Assembly (NCBI RefSeq): GCF_900086715.1
Contig: NZ_FLKH01000011.1
Location: 248,001-312,000 of the forward strand
DNA length: 64,000 nucleotides
Reading direction: 5' to 3'
Origin: Gracilibacillus timonensis
GTDB taxonomy: Bacteria > Bacillota > Bacilli > Bacillales > Amphibacillaceae
The position numbers and the translations under genes were made by a program. The notes under the pieces were generated by a model. The model worked only from the letters and a program-made list of their open reading frames with translations. It was not told where the DNA came from and ran no database searches. How positions within the stretch are numbered: position 1 is the stretch's first letter; every line of letters starts with the position of its first letter. Below, piece after piece: positions 17,875-26,674 of this stretch.

Positions 17875-18591
17875 TTAATCGTCCATCATCGGTGCTTGAG
17901 ATTGCTGATCTTGATAGCGAGAGAGGTGCAGCTCGTTTTGTAAATTGACGGAGGCAAAAAATACTTCTTGTATCTCCACAATGCCTTGTTTCTCTAATTC
18001 AGTCCACAGCCATTGTTTGTTCAGGTTTCTGGATGCTAGGACCTTTGTCTGAATGTTTCCCTCCATAATAACGGGGAAAGATAGTGGTAGAAGGGAAGAT
18101 GTCATGTTTAAGTTTCCGAGTGTCACCAGCTGCTTGTCTGGTGTTTTTAATACACTAAGAGCACCATTTGCTTCAATGATTGCAATATGCACCTCTTGTA
18201 AATCAAATATTCCTTTATCACGCAACATTTGCAGTAAATTTTCGATAGAAAAACCAACTTTTTTTAAGTGCTTATGTAGAATAACTCCTTCATAAACGAC
18301 GGTAGTTGGGGAAAAGTTAATGAGCTTATTGAATTTGCGATGGGACAGCTTTAAATGAGAAACTACTTTTTGTAGAATAGCAATAAGTAAGAGAGCCGTA
18401 ACGGTTGGAATATGGCTTACATCTGGGTTAGCGACATCCGCCCCCACCACCGAGGCCAAGGTAATAATGACGAGAAAATCAAAGATGGGTACCTCTCCCA
18501 TGGCTCGTCTTCCCATAAAGAGGGCAATTGCTAAAAATAAAGGGAGAATCGTTAATACTCTTCCTGCCACAATCATTAGATCAGATAGCAT
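17875..18591 (-). CDS. YetF/DUF421 family membrane protein
   Basis: A 238-aa protein with three N-terminal transmembrane segments (about residues 5-80, with GRRAMGEVPIFDFLVIITLASVVGA) followed by the cytoplasmic DUF421/YetF domain (VVYEGVILHKHLKKVGFSIENL..LRDKGIFDLQEVHIAIIEANGALSV). The start at 18591 is set by AGGAGGTG; the GTG four codons upstream overlaps that site. Function unknown; in Bacillus some paralogues (e.g. yrbG, ydfR) are membrane proteins linked to sporulation or stress. Transcribed alone. Confidence 0.88.
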   Translation of the reverse strand: MLSDLMIVAGRVLTILPLFLAIALFMGRRAMGEVPIFDFLVIITLASVVGADVANPDVSHIPTVTALLLIAILQKVVSHLKLSHRKFNKLINFSPTTVVYEGVILHKHLKKVGFSIENLLQMLRDKGIFDLQEVHIAIIEANGALSVLKTPDKQLVTLGNLNMTSSLLPLSFPVIMEGNIQTKVLASRNLNKQWLWTELEKQGIVEIQEVFFASVNLQNELHLSRYQDQQSQAPMMDD

Positions 18592-19009
18592 GGTAAAAAG
18601 CACCTCCTGTGATTTGTTTTTCTATATGTTGCTCCATGAGACGACATAATATGTATGGCTTGATTGCTCATTTTTTTTTTAAATATCTTTCGCTTAGATA
18701 ATGCGAAAATTCGTAACTATATAAGTTGAAGTTATAAATGTAACAAAAACGTGTGACAAGCAAGTCTATGTTCACATTATTTCCTGATAATACTTCGTTT
18801 GATTCATTCGCGAAAATGGATCAAGAGCATCTATCAAAACAATGAGAAATGATTTCATTCAACTTATATAAAGATGCTTTTCGACAATAGACTAGAGATC
18901 AAATCTGTTGATTCTAAGTAAAGTTGTGGTATTCGGGGATTTTTTTGAAGCATAAAGCTTGGTTATTACGTATAAAAGCTAGTTGCATATTATGGAGGGA
19001 ATAAATAAA
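18592..19009. other. 418-bp intergenic region between divergent genes
   Basis: AT-rich spacer that must carry the divergent promoters of the yetF-like and ecsC-like genes. I see no convincing promoter pair, repeat or gene in it. Confidence 0.4.
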
Positions 19010-19738
19010 ATGAACGGATATGAGCATGAAGTTTATCAAGAGCTGCTTGATTGGGAATTAAGCCTGCTGAAAAAACAGAGCATGTTTCAAAAAATATCAA
19101 AACGCACGCAAAATCGGATCAATCAATATATCCCAGAAAGAGCGCATCAGATTATCACGGAGTCGATTAAACAAATGGTAAAGACGACATTGTTTGGTTC
19201 TGATGTGACTACCAATAAAACGCAGTATGTAGAAAAGACCCTAGAGGAAAAGGAGCAGCTTGTCCAAGAGAAACTGGAAGGATATCGAAAAACTGCTATG
19301 TTGGAAGGAGCAGGGACAGGTGCGGGAGGATTCTTGTTAGGTTTAGCTGACTTTCCTTTGCTTTTATCGATTAAAATCAAGTTTTTATTTGAGGTTGCTA
19401 CGATATATGGATGGGATGTGTCGAAATATGAAGAACGTTTATTTATTCTGCACGTCTTTCAATTGGCCTTTTCCAATGAAGATAAACGCAGAGAAGTCTA
19501 CTATTTGATTAAACACTGGGACGAGGAAAAGGGACGCTTAACCGATATGGATTGGCGCGAATTCCAACAAGAATATCGCGATTATATTGACTTGGTGAAA
19601 ATGTTCCAATTAATCCCGGGATTCGGTGCGGTCGTAGGGGCATATGCCAATTATAATTTGTTAGAACAGCTAGGAACAACCGCAAAAAATAGTTATCGAA
19701 TTCGCTGGTTTGCACAAGAAGACAGACAAATCAAATAA
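19010..19738 (+). CDS. EcsC family protein
   Basis: A 242-aa EcsC-domain protein. The conserved glycine-rich amphipathic segment LEGAGTGAGGFLLGLADFPLLLSIKIKFLFEVATIYG (residues about 95-131) and the following FILHVFQLAF helix match the family. EcsC of the B. subtilis ecs operon accompanies an ABC exporter, but most family members stand alone and are uncharacterised; membrane association is likely. The start at 19010 fits GGAGGG; nine extra in-frame codons upstream have no site. Confidence 0.85.
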   Translation: MNGYEHEVYQELLDWELSLLKKQSMFQKISKRTQNRINQYIPERAHQIITESIKQMVKTTLFGSDVTTNKTQYVEKTLEEKEQLVQEKLEGYRKTAMLEGAGTGAGGFLLGLADFPLLLSIKIKFLFEVATIYGWDVSKYEERLFILHVFQLAFSNEDKRREVYYLIKHWDEEKGRLTDMDWREFQQEYRDYIDLVKMFQLIPGFGAVVGAYANYNLLEQLGTTAKNSYRIRWFAQEDRQIK

Positions 19739-19748
19739 ATAAAGTGAG

Positions 19749-19873
19749 ACTTCCATCCGTGGAAGTTTTCTTCAGCTCCCACTAATGGGTAGTGAAACTT
19801 ATCGGGGAGTTAGCGTCCGTTATCCCCGAAATAAATGGAGTAATTGCCGGCTTTGTCGGATGATTACTCCATT
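19749..19873 (+). other. three tandem hairpins downstream of ecsC-like gene
   Basis: Hairpin 1 ACTTCCA/TGGAAGT (19749-19766, followed by TTTC) can act as terminator. Hairpin 2 TCGGGG/CCCCGA (19802-19830) has loop GTTAGCGTCCGTTA-like bases. Hairpin 3 AATGGAGTAAT/ATTACTCCATT (19834-19873) is an 11-bp perfect stem followed by ATTTTG. Three stems within 125 bp and no open frame suggest a structured RNA or a dispersed repeat; identity unknown. Confidence 0.5.
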
Positions 19874-20169
19874 ATTTTGTGTTTGGAGTGGAGGTATAGA
19901 TTCTGTTACCTGTTTTTGTTACATTTATAAGTTCAATTTATATAGAAATCTTAGAGTAGCGAGGTTCATTCGCCTGTTGTGATTTTTTTATATTGTTTTC
20001 TGATATATCTTGTTCTTTTGAAGAGAATATGATATATTAATAAGAACAAACGTTCCTATTTTATTCGCCTCTAAGCATGTTCCTCTTTTCGTGTAGAATA
20101 ATCCACCATGGTGTTTTAAAGTAATATCCCAATATAACAATAAACATAATTAAATAGGAGGTCTTTCCA
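19874..20169. other. intergenic region before small gene
   Basis: About 300 bp of AT-rich sequence. No gene or clear signal other than the AGGAGGTC ribosome binding site of the following gene. Confidence 0.4.
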
Positions 20170-20397
20170 GTGAAAAAGTCATTATTAGATGCGGAAGTTA
20201 TTGATAACTTGATGTCCAAGCAGGTATTAACGGATGTGAAGGCGCAATTATTAGAGGTTATTTGTTTATTACTTCAGGATTCTATATACACCAAAGATGA
20301 TGCGGCTTGGGCATTATTACAAATCATACCGTTAATAGAATTAGAAGAAGGTCCACATAAAATTGAACAGCTTTGTAGAGAGTTAAAGAAGCTATAA
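20170..20397 (+). CDS. small uncharacterised protein (75 aa)
   Basis: A 75-aa, helix-rich, leucine-rich cytoplasmic protein with no signal peptide or membrane segment. It starts with GTG behind a strong TAGGAGGTC site at 9-nt spacing, which supports it as a gene. I do not recognise the family. It lies convergent to an XRE regulator. Composition (many Leu, Glu, Lys) suggests a small alpha-helical bundle. Confidence 0.7.
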   Translation: MKKSLLDAEVIDNLMSKQVLTDVKAQLLEVICLLLQDSIYTKDDAAWALLQIIPLIELEEGPHKIEQLCRELKKL

Positions 20398-20449
20398 ATT
20401 AAGCAGTTTAAGAAAGAATGCACAAGAAAACTCAGTAACGAAACAAGGT

Positions 20450-20848
20450 TCATTCCGATTCCTGAGTCTTCTCTATATGTATTTCATGTTTAATAAATTG
20501 CCAGGCTCTGCCGAGACGTTCCACTTGAAAATCTGGGGAACGGTTTAAGTCATCTAATAATTGAAGCTCTCTTAATAAACGAATGGACTGCAGGTCTTCA
20601 TCCGACAATACTAATCCATCTGCTACAGTGGTAGGATGTTTTTCTGTATCAATAATGCCTAATAAGTAATCGGCAGATACATCAAATATCTCGGCGATTG
20701 TTTTGATGGAATCTAAAGAAGGCTCATTTCGGCCTTGTTCATAATATCCATATGCACTGGTCGATATATTTAGTTTTTTGGCCATTTCTTCTTGTTTGAT
20801 CCCTTGTCTTTCTCTAAGATACCGAAGCCTTTCTTGAAATTTCACCAT
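20450..20848 (-). CDS. XRE family transcriptional regulator
   Basis: A 132-aa repressor-like protein with an N-terminal Cro/CI helix-turn-helix (residues about 5-62: LRYLREREGIKQEEMAKKLNIS-like pattern, STSAYGYYEQGRNEPSLDSIKTIAEIFDVSADYLLG) and a short acidic C-terminal region. Such proteins often control their own promoter and a neighbouring gene. The start ATG is behind AAAGGGAG. Divergent from nothing close; the target is not evident. Confidence 0.9.
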   Translation of the reverse strand: MVKFQERLRYLRERQGIKQEEMAKKLNISTSAYGYYEQGRNEPSLDSIKTIAEIFDVSADYLLGIIDTEKHPTTVADGLVLSDEDLQSIRLLRELQLLDDLNRSPDFQVERLGRAWQFIKHEIHIEKTQESE

Positions 20849-21154
20849 ACGATTCTCCCTTTCTAGGAAGCATTATACAATGAATTCCGCTTCGAAAATT
20901 AAAATGCAAGCAAAAATTGTCGAATAATTTTTAAACAATTTAAACTTGTTTGAATTACAGGGACTCAAGTCTTCTAAAAGCAATAGTGAATAGTAGCTTT
21001 GTAGAGGTCAGACAGCTGTCGGTGCTTTTGCATCATTTTAAAAAAGAGATAGGACATTTCCGTTCTGATTATCATGACCAAAGGGACCTTGTATATAGGA
21101 GATTTGACATAATTAAAGCACAAAGGTGGATTCTTTGTGCTAGTGTCTTATCAA
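20849..21154. other. 306-bp intergenic region
   Basis: Contains the upstream region of the XRE gene and, at its right end, the terminator of the MFS gene. A 112-codon plus-strand open frame that covers it has no ribosome binding site and runs antisense into the MFS gene, so it is not called. Confidence 0.45.
21110..21141 (-). terminator. intrinsic terminator of MFS gene
   Basis: A 9-bp stem AGCACAAAG with CTTTGTGCT and, on the minus strand, the T-rich tail TTTAATT; located just past the MFS stop. Confidence 0.75.
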
Positions 21155-22321
21155 TCAAAGTGCTAAATAAACTTTCTTTTTGTATACGTAATAGATGGCT
21201 AATGCAAACAGCGACAATACCACCCCTGATAGATAAGGAAGGAAAATCGCCCATCCGTATAGTAAGCCGCCGAGCGGAGGTCCGATAATCCGTCCCAACG
21301 AGTCAAAAGAGGATAGTAAGCCAGTGGTTTGTCCATAGCCTGATTTGGCTGTTTTTGTTAATAGAGAAGACACACTGGGACGAATCAAGCCATTTCCCAA
21401 CCCAAATATTGTTAAAAAAATAGCGGCAGTGATAAAGTTCTCCACAAGCAAAATAAGAGCAAACCCAAGTGCAGAAACGAGGACGCCGATTTGAATAACC
21501 TTGCCTTCTCCTAACGATTTCGTCATGCGACCGACTAAACCACCTTGAACGATGGCTCCTGCTAGTCCCATGATCATAAAAATATAGCCGAGTTCCAATG
21601 TACCAAGACCTGCACGATCATAGGCGAAGTACGCAAAGGTCGCCTCCAGTCCTGCCAGTGAAACGGAAACGAACCATTGCAGAATATAGAGATTAGCTAT
21701 CGGCGTCTTCAAACCGTCTATCAAAGAAGGACGTTTCTTGTCGATTGCTTCCTGTTTGTTTGTTAAGGATTCTTTCAAAACGAATAGCACCAGGAACCAT
21801 GTGAATAAGGAAGAAATTCCTGATAAAATAAACGGTAATGCCAGATTTCCAGAAGAGAAGATCCCTCCGATCGCTGGTCCGAAAATAAAACCAAGTCCAA
21901 CGGCAGCGCCAATAATGCCCATGCCTTTCCCTCGGTCTTCCTCACTGGTAATATCGGCAACATAAGCCATTACGGTAGGCATGTTTGCGGCAGATAATGA
22001 GCCGCCAATGATTCGAGCGGCAAATAGCATCCATAGCTGCGATGCCCATGCCAATAGAAAAAAGGAAAGGGCTAATCCAGCAATTCCAATAAGCAAAACC
22101 GGCTTGCGCCCGATTTTGTCAGAAAGTCGTCCCCACATTGGGGCAAATAAAAATTGCATGACCGAGTAGGTGGCCATCAATAAACCTAACTGGAATGGTG
22201 AAGCGCCAAGTTCTTCCGCATAGAAAGGGAGGACGGGAATAATAATTCCAAAGCCTACCATAACGAAGAACATGACCGCAAATAGAATACCTAATACTTT
22301 TTTTGAATTCAACAATCTCAC
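21155..22321 (-). CDS. MFS transporter, DHA1 drug:H+ antiporter type
   Basis: A 388-aa, 12-helix major facilitator protein of the TetA/Bmr-like DHA1 branch. Motif A is clear in loop 2-3 (GRLSDKIGRKPVLL), and helix 5 carries the antiporter motif C (GFIFGPAIGG). It probably exports a hydrophobic drug or metabolite. The first codon is uncertain: GTG at 22321 overlaps the GGGGTGAG site, so TTG at 22312 is the better-spaced alternative. It follows the HAD hydrolase by 48 bp on the same strand and is likely co-transcribed. Confidence 0.9.
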   Translation of the reverse strand: MRLLNSKKVLGILFAVMFFVMVGFGIIIPVLPFYAEELGASPFQLGLLMATYSVMQFLFAPMWGRLSDKIGRKPVLLIGIAGLALSFFLLAWASQLWMLFAARIIGGSLSAANMPTVMAYVADITSEEDRGKGMGIIGAAVGLGFIFGPAIGGIFSSGNLALPFILSGISSLFTWFLVLFVLKESLTNKQEAIDKKRPSLIDGLKTPIANLYILQWFVSVSLAGLEATFAYFAYDRAGLGTLELGYIFMIMGLAGAIVQGGLVGRMTKSLGEGKVIQIGVLVSALGFALILLVENFITAAIFLTIFGLGNGLIRPSVSSLLTKTAKSGYGQTTGLLSSFDSLGRIIGPPLGGLLYGWAIFLPYLSGVVLSLFALAIYYVYKKKVYLAL

Positions 22322-22369
22322 CCCAAAAACGAAAGAGATGAATCAATGGTGGACTCATCCCGTTCCTCA

Positions 22370-23083
22370 TTAAATTTTAATCCCTATATCCTTGGCAATT
22401 GCTAATACGTCCTGCACATGGCAGAAGGTATAGTCTGGTACGATAGATGGCTCAAGAACAGGCCGCTGGCGATGGTTGAGCCAAGCTGCTTGCCAGCCAG
22501 CTTGTTTGGCCCCTGCTACATCGTTAGGAAAGGAATCCCCGATATAGAGCGTTTGTCCCTTGACTAAGTTCATCTTATCTTCTACATATTGAAATGCTTG
22601 TACATTTGGTTTGGAATAGCCTATTTGTCCCGAAATAAATAGATGACTTTCTGGTATCCATTTGGTTACGTTTAATTGAGCTACTTTCATCATTTGGTGA
22701 TGGTATTCCCCATTAGTTAAAACGGCTAATGATATCTCAGATTGATATAATTGATCTAACAGGCATTCCATCTCCGGGAATAGTTTGATATTTTGCTGTT
22801 CTCTTAGATAGCATTGCTGAAAGGCAGTAGCTTGTTCTCTAGTAAGTGAGATAGAGAAATCATCACATGCCTTTTGAATGCGATAAATTTGCAAGTCCAA
22901 GGCGGTGATCTCACCGCGGATATGCTGTTCAAAAACGGCATCACTGTATTCCCTGCTTTTTTTATAAAGGTCGATTATTTCATGCTGCTGAAAGCTTTCA
23001 GGAATTATTTGCTGAACGGCATGACGGAATGGCTGTAATTGATCGTATAATGTATCATCAACATCAAAAATGATGGTTTGCAT
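22370..23083 (-). CDS. HAD family hydrolase (subfamily IA)
   Basis: A 237-aa haloacid-dehalogenase-type phosphatase. Motif I is FDVDDTLYD (nucleophile Asp7), motif II LTNGEYHH, motif III Lys in GYSKPN, motif IV GDSFPNDVAGAKQAGW. The alpha-helical cap follows motif I as in YjjG/YfnB-type nucleotidases. The substrate is probably a small phosphate ester. ATG start behind AAGGATGG; first gene of a two-gene unit with the MFS transporter. Confidence 0.9.
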   Translation of the reverse strand: MQTIIFDVDDTLYDQLQPFRHAVQQIIPESFQQHEIIDLYKKSREYSDAVFEQHIRGEITALDLQIYRIQKACDDFSISLTREQATAFQQCYLREQQNIKLFPEMECLLDQLYQSEISLAVLTNGEYHHQMMKVAQLNVTKWIPESHLFISGQIGYSKPNVQAFQYVEDKMNLVKGQTLYIGDSFPNDVAGAKQAGWQAAWLNHRQRPVLEPSIVPDYTFCHVQDVLAIAKDIGIKI

Positions 23084-23236
23084 GTATATCCATCCTTGTT
23101 ATCCGATTTATCTTAGGTCACATTTTTAGACCATTGTCTATTTTATCATACTTTCGGGCATCAAACTGTTACAATTTTTGTACTTCTTTTGCATAGATAG
23201 ACAAACGGCGAAATCAGACGAAAAATAAAATTATGA

Positions 23237-23265
23237 TTGAAAAAGGAAGGGAAACTTGTTATAAT
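23237..23265 (+). promoter_or_regulatory. sigma-A promoter of serC leader
   Basis: TTGAAA (23237-23242), 17-bp spacer, TATAAT (23260-23265). Transcription would start near 23272, just before the riboswitch. Confidence 0.8.
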
Positions 23266-23280
23266 TTTCACAAAGTTAAT

Positions 23281-23357
23281 CGGCTATGTGTAACTGGCGA
23301 GGATACGGATCAACCGTAGGGGAGCACATAGTATCGCTAGCCGCTCGCCTGGGCAAG
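23281..23357 (+). ncRNA. ZTP (pfl) riboswitch aptamer upstream of serC
   Basis: The leader shows the conserved elements of the ZTP/pfl aptamer as I know it: ACTGGCG in the first internal loop, an ACGG/CCGT inner stem, then GGGGAGC, outer stem CTATGTG/CACATAG, a short linker and the 3' domain CCGC..CCTGGGC. It sits between a sigma-A promoter and a terminator hairpin that begins right at its 3' end. ZMP/ZTP signals shortage of 10-formyl-THF; binding should allow read-through and raise serC expression, supplying serine for one-carbon units. A covariance search was not possible. Confidence 0.82.
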
Positions 23358-23390
23358 GTAAGGAAAAAGATTCCTTACCTCTTTCTGTCT
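23357..23390 (+). terminator. riboswitch-controlled terminator before serC
   Basis: A 9-bp perfect stem GGTAAGGAA with TTCCTTACC, 5-nt loop, then TCTTTCTGTCT. It lies immediately after the aptamer 3' domain, as expected for an expression platform. Confidence 0.8.
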
Positions 23391-23415
23391 AAAATTATAT
23401 AAAGGTGTGGTGAAC

Positions 23416-24495
23416 ATGAAACGAGTATACAATTTTTCTGCTGGTCCATCGATACTGCCGTTAGAGGTGTTGGAAAAAGCGCAAGCTGAGCTGCCAAATT
23501 ATCAGGATTCCGGTATGTCTGTAATGGAATTAAGTCATCGTTCAGGGTTGTTTACGGATATCATAACCGAAGCTGAACGTTTGTTACGAGAATTGATGGG
23601 GATTCCGGATAACTATAAGGTGCTTTTTGTGCAAGGGGGGGCATCTCAGCAATTTGCTGCTATTCCGTTAAATTTAAAGAAGAATGGTAAGGCAGATTAT
23701 GTGAATACGGGATCTTGGTCTAAGAAGGCGATCAAAGAAGGGAAAAAATTTGTAGAAGTAAAGGAGATAGCTTCTTCTGCGGATAAGAATTTCACTTATA
23801 TCCCAACCGTTACAAGAGATATGATAGATCCTGAAGCGGATTATGTGCATATTACGACTAACAATACGATTGAAGGTACCGCGTTTCACGACATTCCAGA
23901 TGCTGGAGATGTTCCGTTGGTAGCGGATATGTCATCTAACATTTTATCGGAGGAAATCGATGTGACCAAATTTGCTTTGATTTATGCTGGTGCCCAGAAA
24001 AATATTGGACCTGCAGGATTAACCGTGGTCATTATTCGAGAAGATTTAATCGGACATGCGGCAACAGAGTGCCCGACGATGTTAGACTATCAAACACATA
24101 GTGAAAGTGGTTCCTTGTATAACACACCGCCAACTTTTGGTATATATGTTGCCAAGCTTGTGTTTGAGTGGTTGAAAGATTTGGGTGGTTTGTCCCAAAT
24201 GCAGAAACGGAATCAGCAAAAGGCAGCTATTTTATATGATTATATAAAGCAATCAGATTTCTATCACTCTCCTGTGGAGGAGAATAGTCGTTCGATTATG
24301 AATATTCCTTTTGTTATTCCAAATCATGATTTGGATGCAGCATTTGTTAAAGAAGCACAAGCTGCAGGCCTAGAAACCTTAAAAGGGCACCGTTCTGTAG
24401 GCGGAATGCGTGCGAGTATTTATAATGCTATGCCAGTAGAAGGCGTTCATGAACTAGTGGCTTTTATGGATAATTTCGCCAAAGAATATCGTTAA
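23416..24495 (+). CDS. serC: phosphoserine aminotransferase
   Basis: A 359-aa PLP enzyme that converts 3-phosphohydroxypyruvate and glutamate to phosphoserine and 2-oxoglutarate. Family features: N-terminal [37 protein letters not shown], and the PLP-lysine in [12 protein letters not shown] (near residue 196); the C-terminal [16 protein letters not shown] is diagnostic. The start at 23416 is set by AAAGGTG. It is a single gene between a ZTP riboswitch and a strong terminator, without serA next to it. Confidence 0.97.
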   Translation: MKRVYNFSAGPSILPLEVLEKAQAELPNYQDSGMSVMELSHRSGLFTDIITEAERLLRELMGIPDNYKVLFVQGGASQQFAAIPLNLKKNGKADYVNTGSWSKKAIKEGKKFVEVKEIASSADKNFTYIPTVTRDMIDPEADYVHITTNNTIEGTAFHDIPDAGDVPLVADMSSNILSEEIDVTKFALIYAGAQKNIGPAGLTVVIIREDLIGHAATECPTMLDYQTHSESGSLYNTPPTFGIYVAKLVFEWLKDLGGLSQMQKRNQQKAAILYDYIKQSDFYHSPVEENSRSIMNIPFVIPNHDLDAAFVKEAQAAGLETLKGHRSVGGMRASIYNAMPVEGVHELVAFMDNFAKEYR

Positions 24496-24530
24496 AAAAT
24501 GTTACTAGTAATAAAACGATAGTTGACATA

Positions 24531-24561
24531 AAAAAACACGGGTCTCCCCCGTGTTTTTTTT
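24531..24561. terminator. bidirectional intrinsic terminator after serC
   Basis: A 12-bp stem AAAAAACACGGG with CCCGTGTTTTTT, 5-nt loop; it can serve serC and the convergent dinB-type gene. Confidence 0.92.
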
Positions 24562-24622
24562 ACTCCATAAATCAGAGGCCTCTCATTATTTTATCCAAGA
24601 AGGCTGTTGTTCTTCTCCCTAC

Positions 24623-25093
24623 TTATGATTGCTGTTCTTTCGTAGGCCCCATCACACCAGGAACATGCAAACCTGCTTGGCGTAACAATACGGTCATTTG
24701 CCCGCGGTGGTGGGTTTGATGATCAATTAATTTACGCAAGATAGCCCCGCGTGGTGTCTTGCCGCCAATCCCATCTACCTCTTCTAGTAAAGCTTCGTCG
24801 GACAAATGGGCTTCGACCTCGTGTTTTACGGCTGCTGCAATCTTTTGATAGGCAGCTACATTTTCTTCCGCATGGCTAGGTTCAGAAGCGATGGCTGCTT
24901 TTATATCCAATCCAACCAAACTAGAGAAAAAGGCAGGAGAGCTCGCCAGGTGAAAACCGAGCCATCCAAGTGTGCTGTGACCTTCTACAATGGCTTGTCC
25001 TAGCTTATCATCTGTTACAGCTTTCAACACCGCAACGGTTCCTTGTGCTTCGTGCTCCCAATCGGTAATAAAATCTTGCACGGTACGATACAT
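24623..25093 (-). CDS. DinB family protein
   Basis: A 156-aa DinB/YfiT-like four-helix-bundle protein, usually metal-dependent thiol transferases or stress proteins. Likely metal ligands: the His in GWLGFHLASS and the His pair in IDHQTHHRGQM, the three-His arrangement typical of the family. The start at 25093 fits AAAGGAGAG; ten upstream in-frame codons are excluded for lack of a site. A single gene convergent to serC. The thiol substrate is unknown. Confidence 0.88.
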   Translation of the reverse strand: MYRTVQDFITDWEHEAQGTVAVLKAVTDDKLGQAIVEGHSTLGWLGFHLASSPAFFSSLVGLDIKAAIASEPSHAEENVAAYQKIAAAVKHEVEAHLSDEALLEEVDGIGGKTPRGAILRKLIDHQTHHRGQMTVLLRQAGLHVPGVMGPTKEQQS

Positions 25094-25165
25094 GTCATTT
25101 CTCTCCTTTATCATTGATCTCATTTCACTGTATCAAATAATTTGGCGAAATGCATGTTGGAGGAT

Positions 25166-26515
25166 TTAGATCAGGAAATAAGCAAAGATAATGCCGACAA
25201 TTCCGAACACTAACGAATATATCATATTATAATAAGTGATATAGTACGGACTCTGTCTTAAACTCATGGAAGTAATGGTGACGACCAATCCGTAAGTTCC
25301 AATCGGGACGGTGGCAACCGTGGCTATCATTAAACTGACAGCAAGGCTTAACGGGGATAATACTTCCATTAAAATCCCGCTAATTCCGCTTAAGATTCCA
25401 ATCGTTGCTAATGGATGGACGCCAAACATGCTTAGAAAAACAAATAATAGTTGAATGATGATTAAGACATACAACGGTTTATCTGCTAAGGCAATGATCG
25501 GCTGTTGTAGCATGTCTTGTGCTGGCGATCCATTTAAGGCATTGGTAAACAGTGCGAGTGTTACAAACAATACAATAAAATTGTGCATAGTGTTCAGTGT
25601 ATTTTTCCAACGATTCCAGCCAATTGTCCAGAAGCTTTTCCATCTCCCCATAGCTAAGGCCCAACAAAAGGCAAATGGCGGTACAAGTAAAATAACCGTC
25701 AATAGAAAATCAAGATCAAACACGTTTCCAATCGCAATCACTAGAAATAAAAAAGTGGCCAGTGCAATGATTAATTGTAGCATGCTTGACCGATTTTGAC
25801 GGATGTTGCTTGTTTGTTGCTGCGGTGGTGCAGGGTAGTTGTAGCGTTTAAAAAACCATCTGCCCCATAGGCTGTCCAACACATACATAATGACGGATAT
25901 GGCAATCATCCAAGGTAACAGCTCGCCAAATCCCACACCAGTGACCAAAAGAATCATTCCCATCGCCATTTCTAATGGACTCCAAGGCAATGCCAAAGAA
26001 TAACCGCGCAAGGAAACCATCATAATAAACTTACTGGCAATTCTCTGTTTGATTGGTTTTAGATTATCGACTAGTACATCTTGTGCCAGTGTAGCAGCCG
26101 ACACGTTGAGAAAGGAAGTTAAGGCCATCATCACCGTGCTGCTTCGTTGATAAAGCTGCCCCAAATGTTGCACATTTCCTCGTAATAAACGCTGCAGCAA
26201 TTTATCAAATCGTCCAGCAGCTACCACGCTGTTCATCCAAGGTAATACGGCAAGCAAGGTTAACAGCGACAGGTTATCCCCCATTCCAGAGATGATATCT
26301 CCCCATGATAAATCGGTAAATGGCAAAAGAATAAGACCAATAAGTAAGAAGCTGCTTCCAAGAATTTGAAACAATTTGGTCGCTTGCCGGAAGCTAATCA
26401 GTAATATGACAATCGCCAAAAGTCCAAGTGTGAATTTTAACCAAGGATAAGGAAAAAATAACGAATAGATATGTAAAATAAAGATAGCGGCAAAAAATAG
26501 ATAAGTGTGTTTCAT
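25166..26515 (-). CDS. polytopic membrane protein, putative transporter
   Basis: A 449-aa integral membrane protein with roughly 11-13 hydrophobic segments and short loops, including a central hydrophilic loop (PAPPQQQTSNIRQNRSSM, about residue 240) that separates two halves. Segments such as TSFLNVSAATLAQDVLV and MFGVHPLATIGILSGI at equivalent places in the two halves resemble the re-entrant regions of ion-transporter-superfamily carriers, but I do not recognise a specific family. It has its own start behind AGGTGCAGCT and is divergent from the fru operon. Substrate unknown. Confidence 0.75.
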   Translation of the reverse strand: MKHTYLFFAAIFILHIYSLFFPYPWLKFTLGLLAIVILLISFRQATKLFQILGSSFLLIGLILLPFTDLSWGDIISGMGDNLSLLTLLAVLPWMNSVVAAGRFDKLLQRLLRGNVQHLGQLYQRSSTVMMALTSFLNVSAATLAQDVLVDNLKPIKQRIASKFIMMVSLRGYSLALPWSPLEMAMGMILLVTGVGFGELLPWMIAISVIMYVLDSLWGRWFFKRYNYPAPPQQQTSNIRQNRSSMLQLIIALATFLFLVIAIGNVFDLDFLLTVILLVPPFAFCWALAMGRWKSFWTIGWNRWKNTLNTMHNFIVLFVTLALFTNALNGSPAQDMLQQPIIALADKPLYVLIIIQLLFVFLSMFGVHPLATIGILSGISGILMEVLSPLSLAVSLMIATVATVPIGTYGLVVTITSMSLRQSPYYITYYNMIYSLVFGIVGIIFAYFLI

Positions 26516-26578
26516 AGCTGCACCTGCTTTCGAATGATTTCAGCTTACTTGTGAATATTATAACATAAAATGAAGCGT

Positions 26579-26624
26579 TGTGAATGTTTTTGATAGATTT
26601 TGGTTGACTGTGAACGTTTTTGAT
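26579..26624 (+). promoter_or_regulatory. FruR-type direct-repeat operators
   Basis: TGTGAATGTTTTTGAT (26579-26594) and TGTGAACGTTTTTGAT (26609-26624) differ at one base and start exactly 30 bp apart, so they face the same side of the helix. The second overlaps the -35 box and spacer of the fru promoter. DeoR-family fructose repressors use such direct repeats; fructose-1-phosphate would be the inducer. Confidence 0.75.
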
Positions 26625-26632
26625 TGTATAAT
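26604..26632 (+). promoter_or_regulatory. sigma-A promoter of fruRKA operon
   Basis: TTGACT (26604-26609), 17-bp spacer, TATAAT (26627-26632). A partial cre-like sequence, TGTAAGCGATTCAT (26636-26649), covers the start site. Confidence 0.85.
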
Positions 26633-26674
26633 GACTGTAAGCGATTCATAACTAATATAAAAAGGATGATCTTG

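Noticed and set aside
20950-21288. 112-codon plus-strand open frame
   Set aside because: No ribosome binding site, odd composition, and it runs antisense into the 3' end of the MFS gene.
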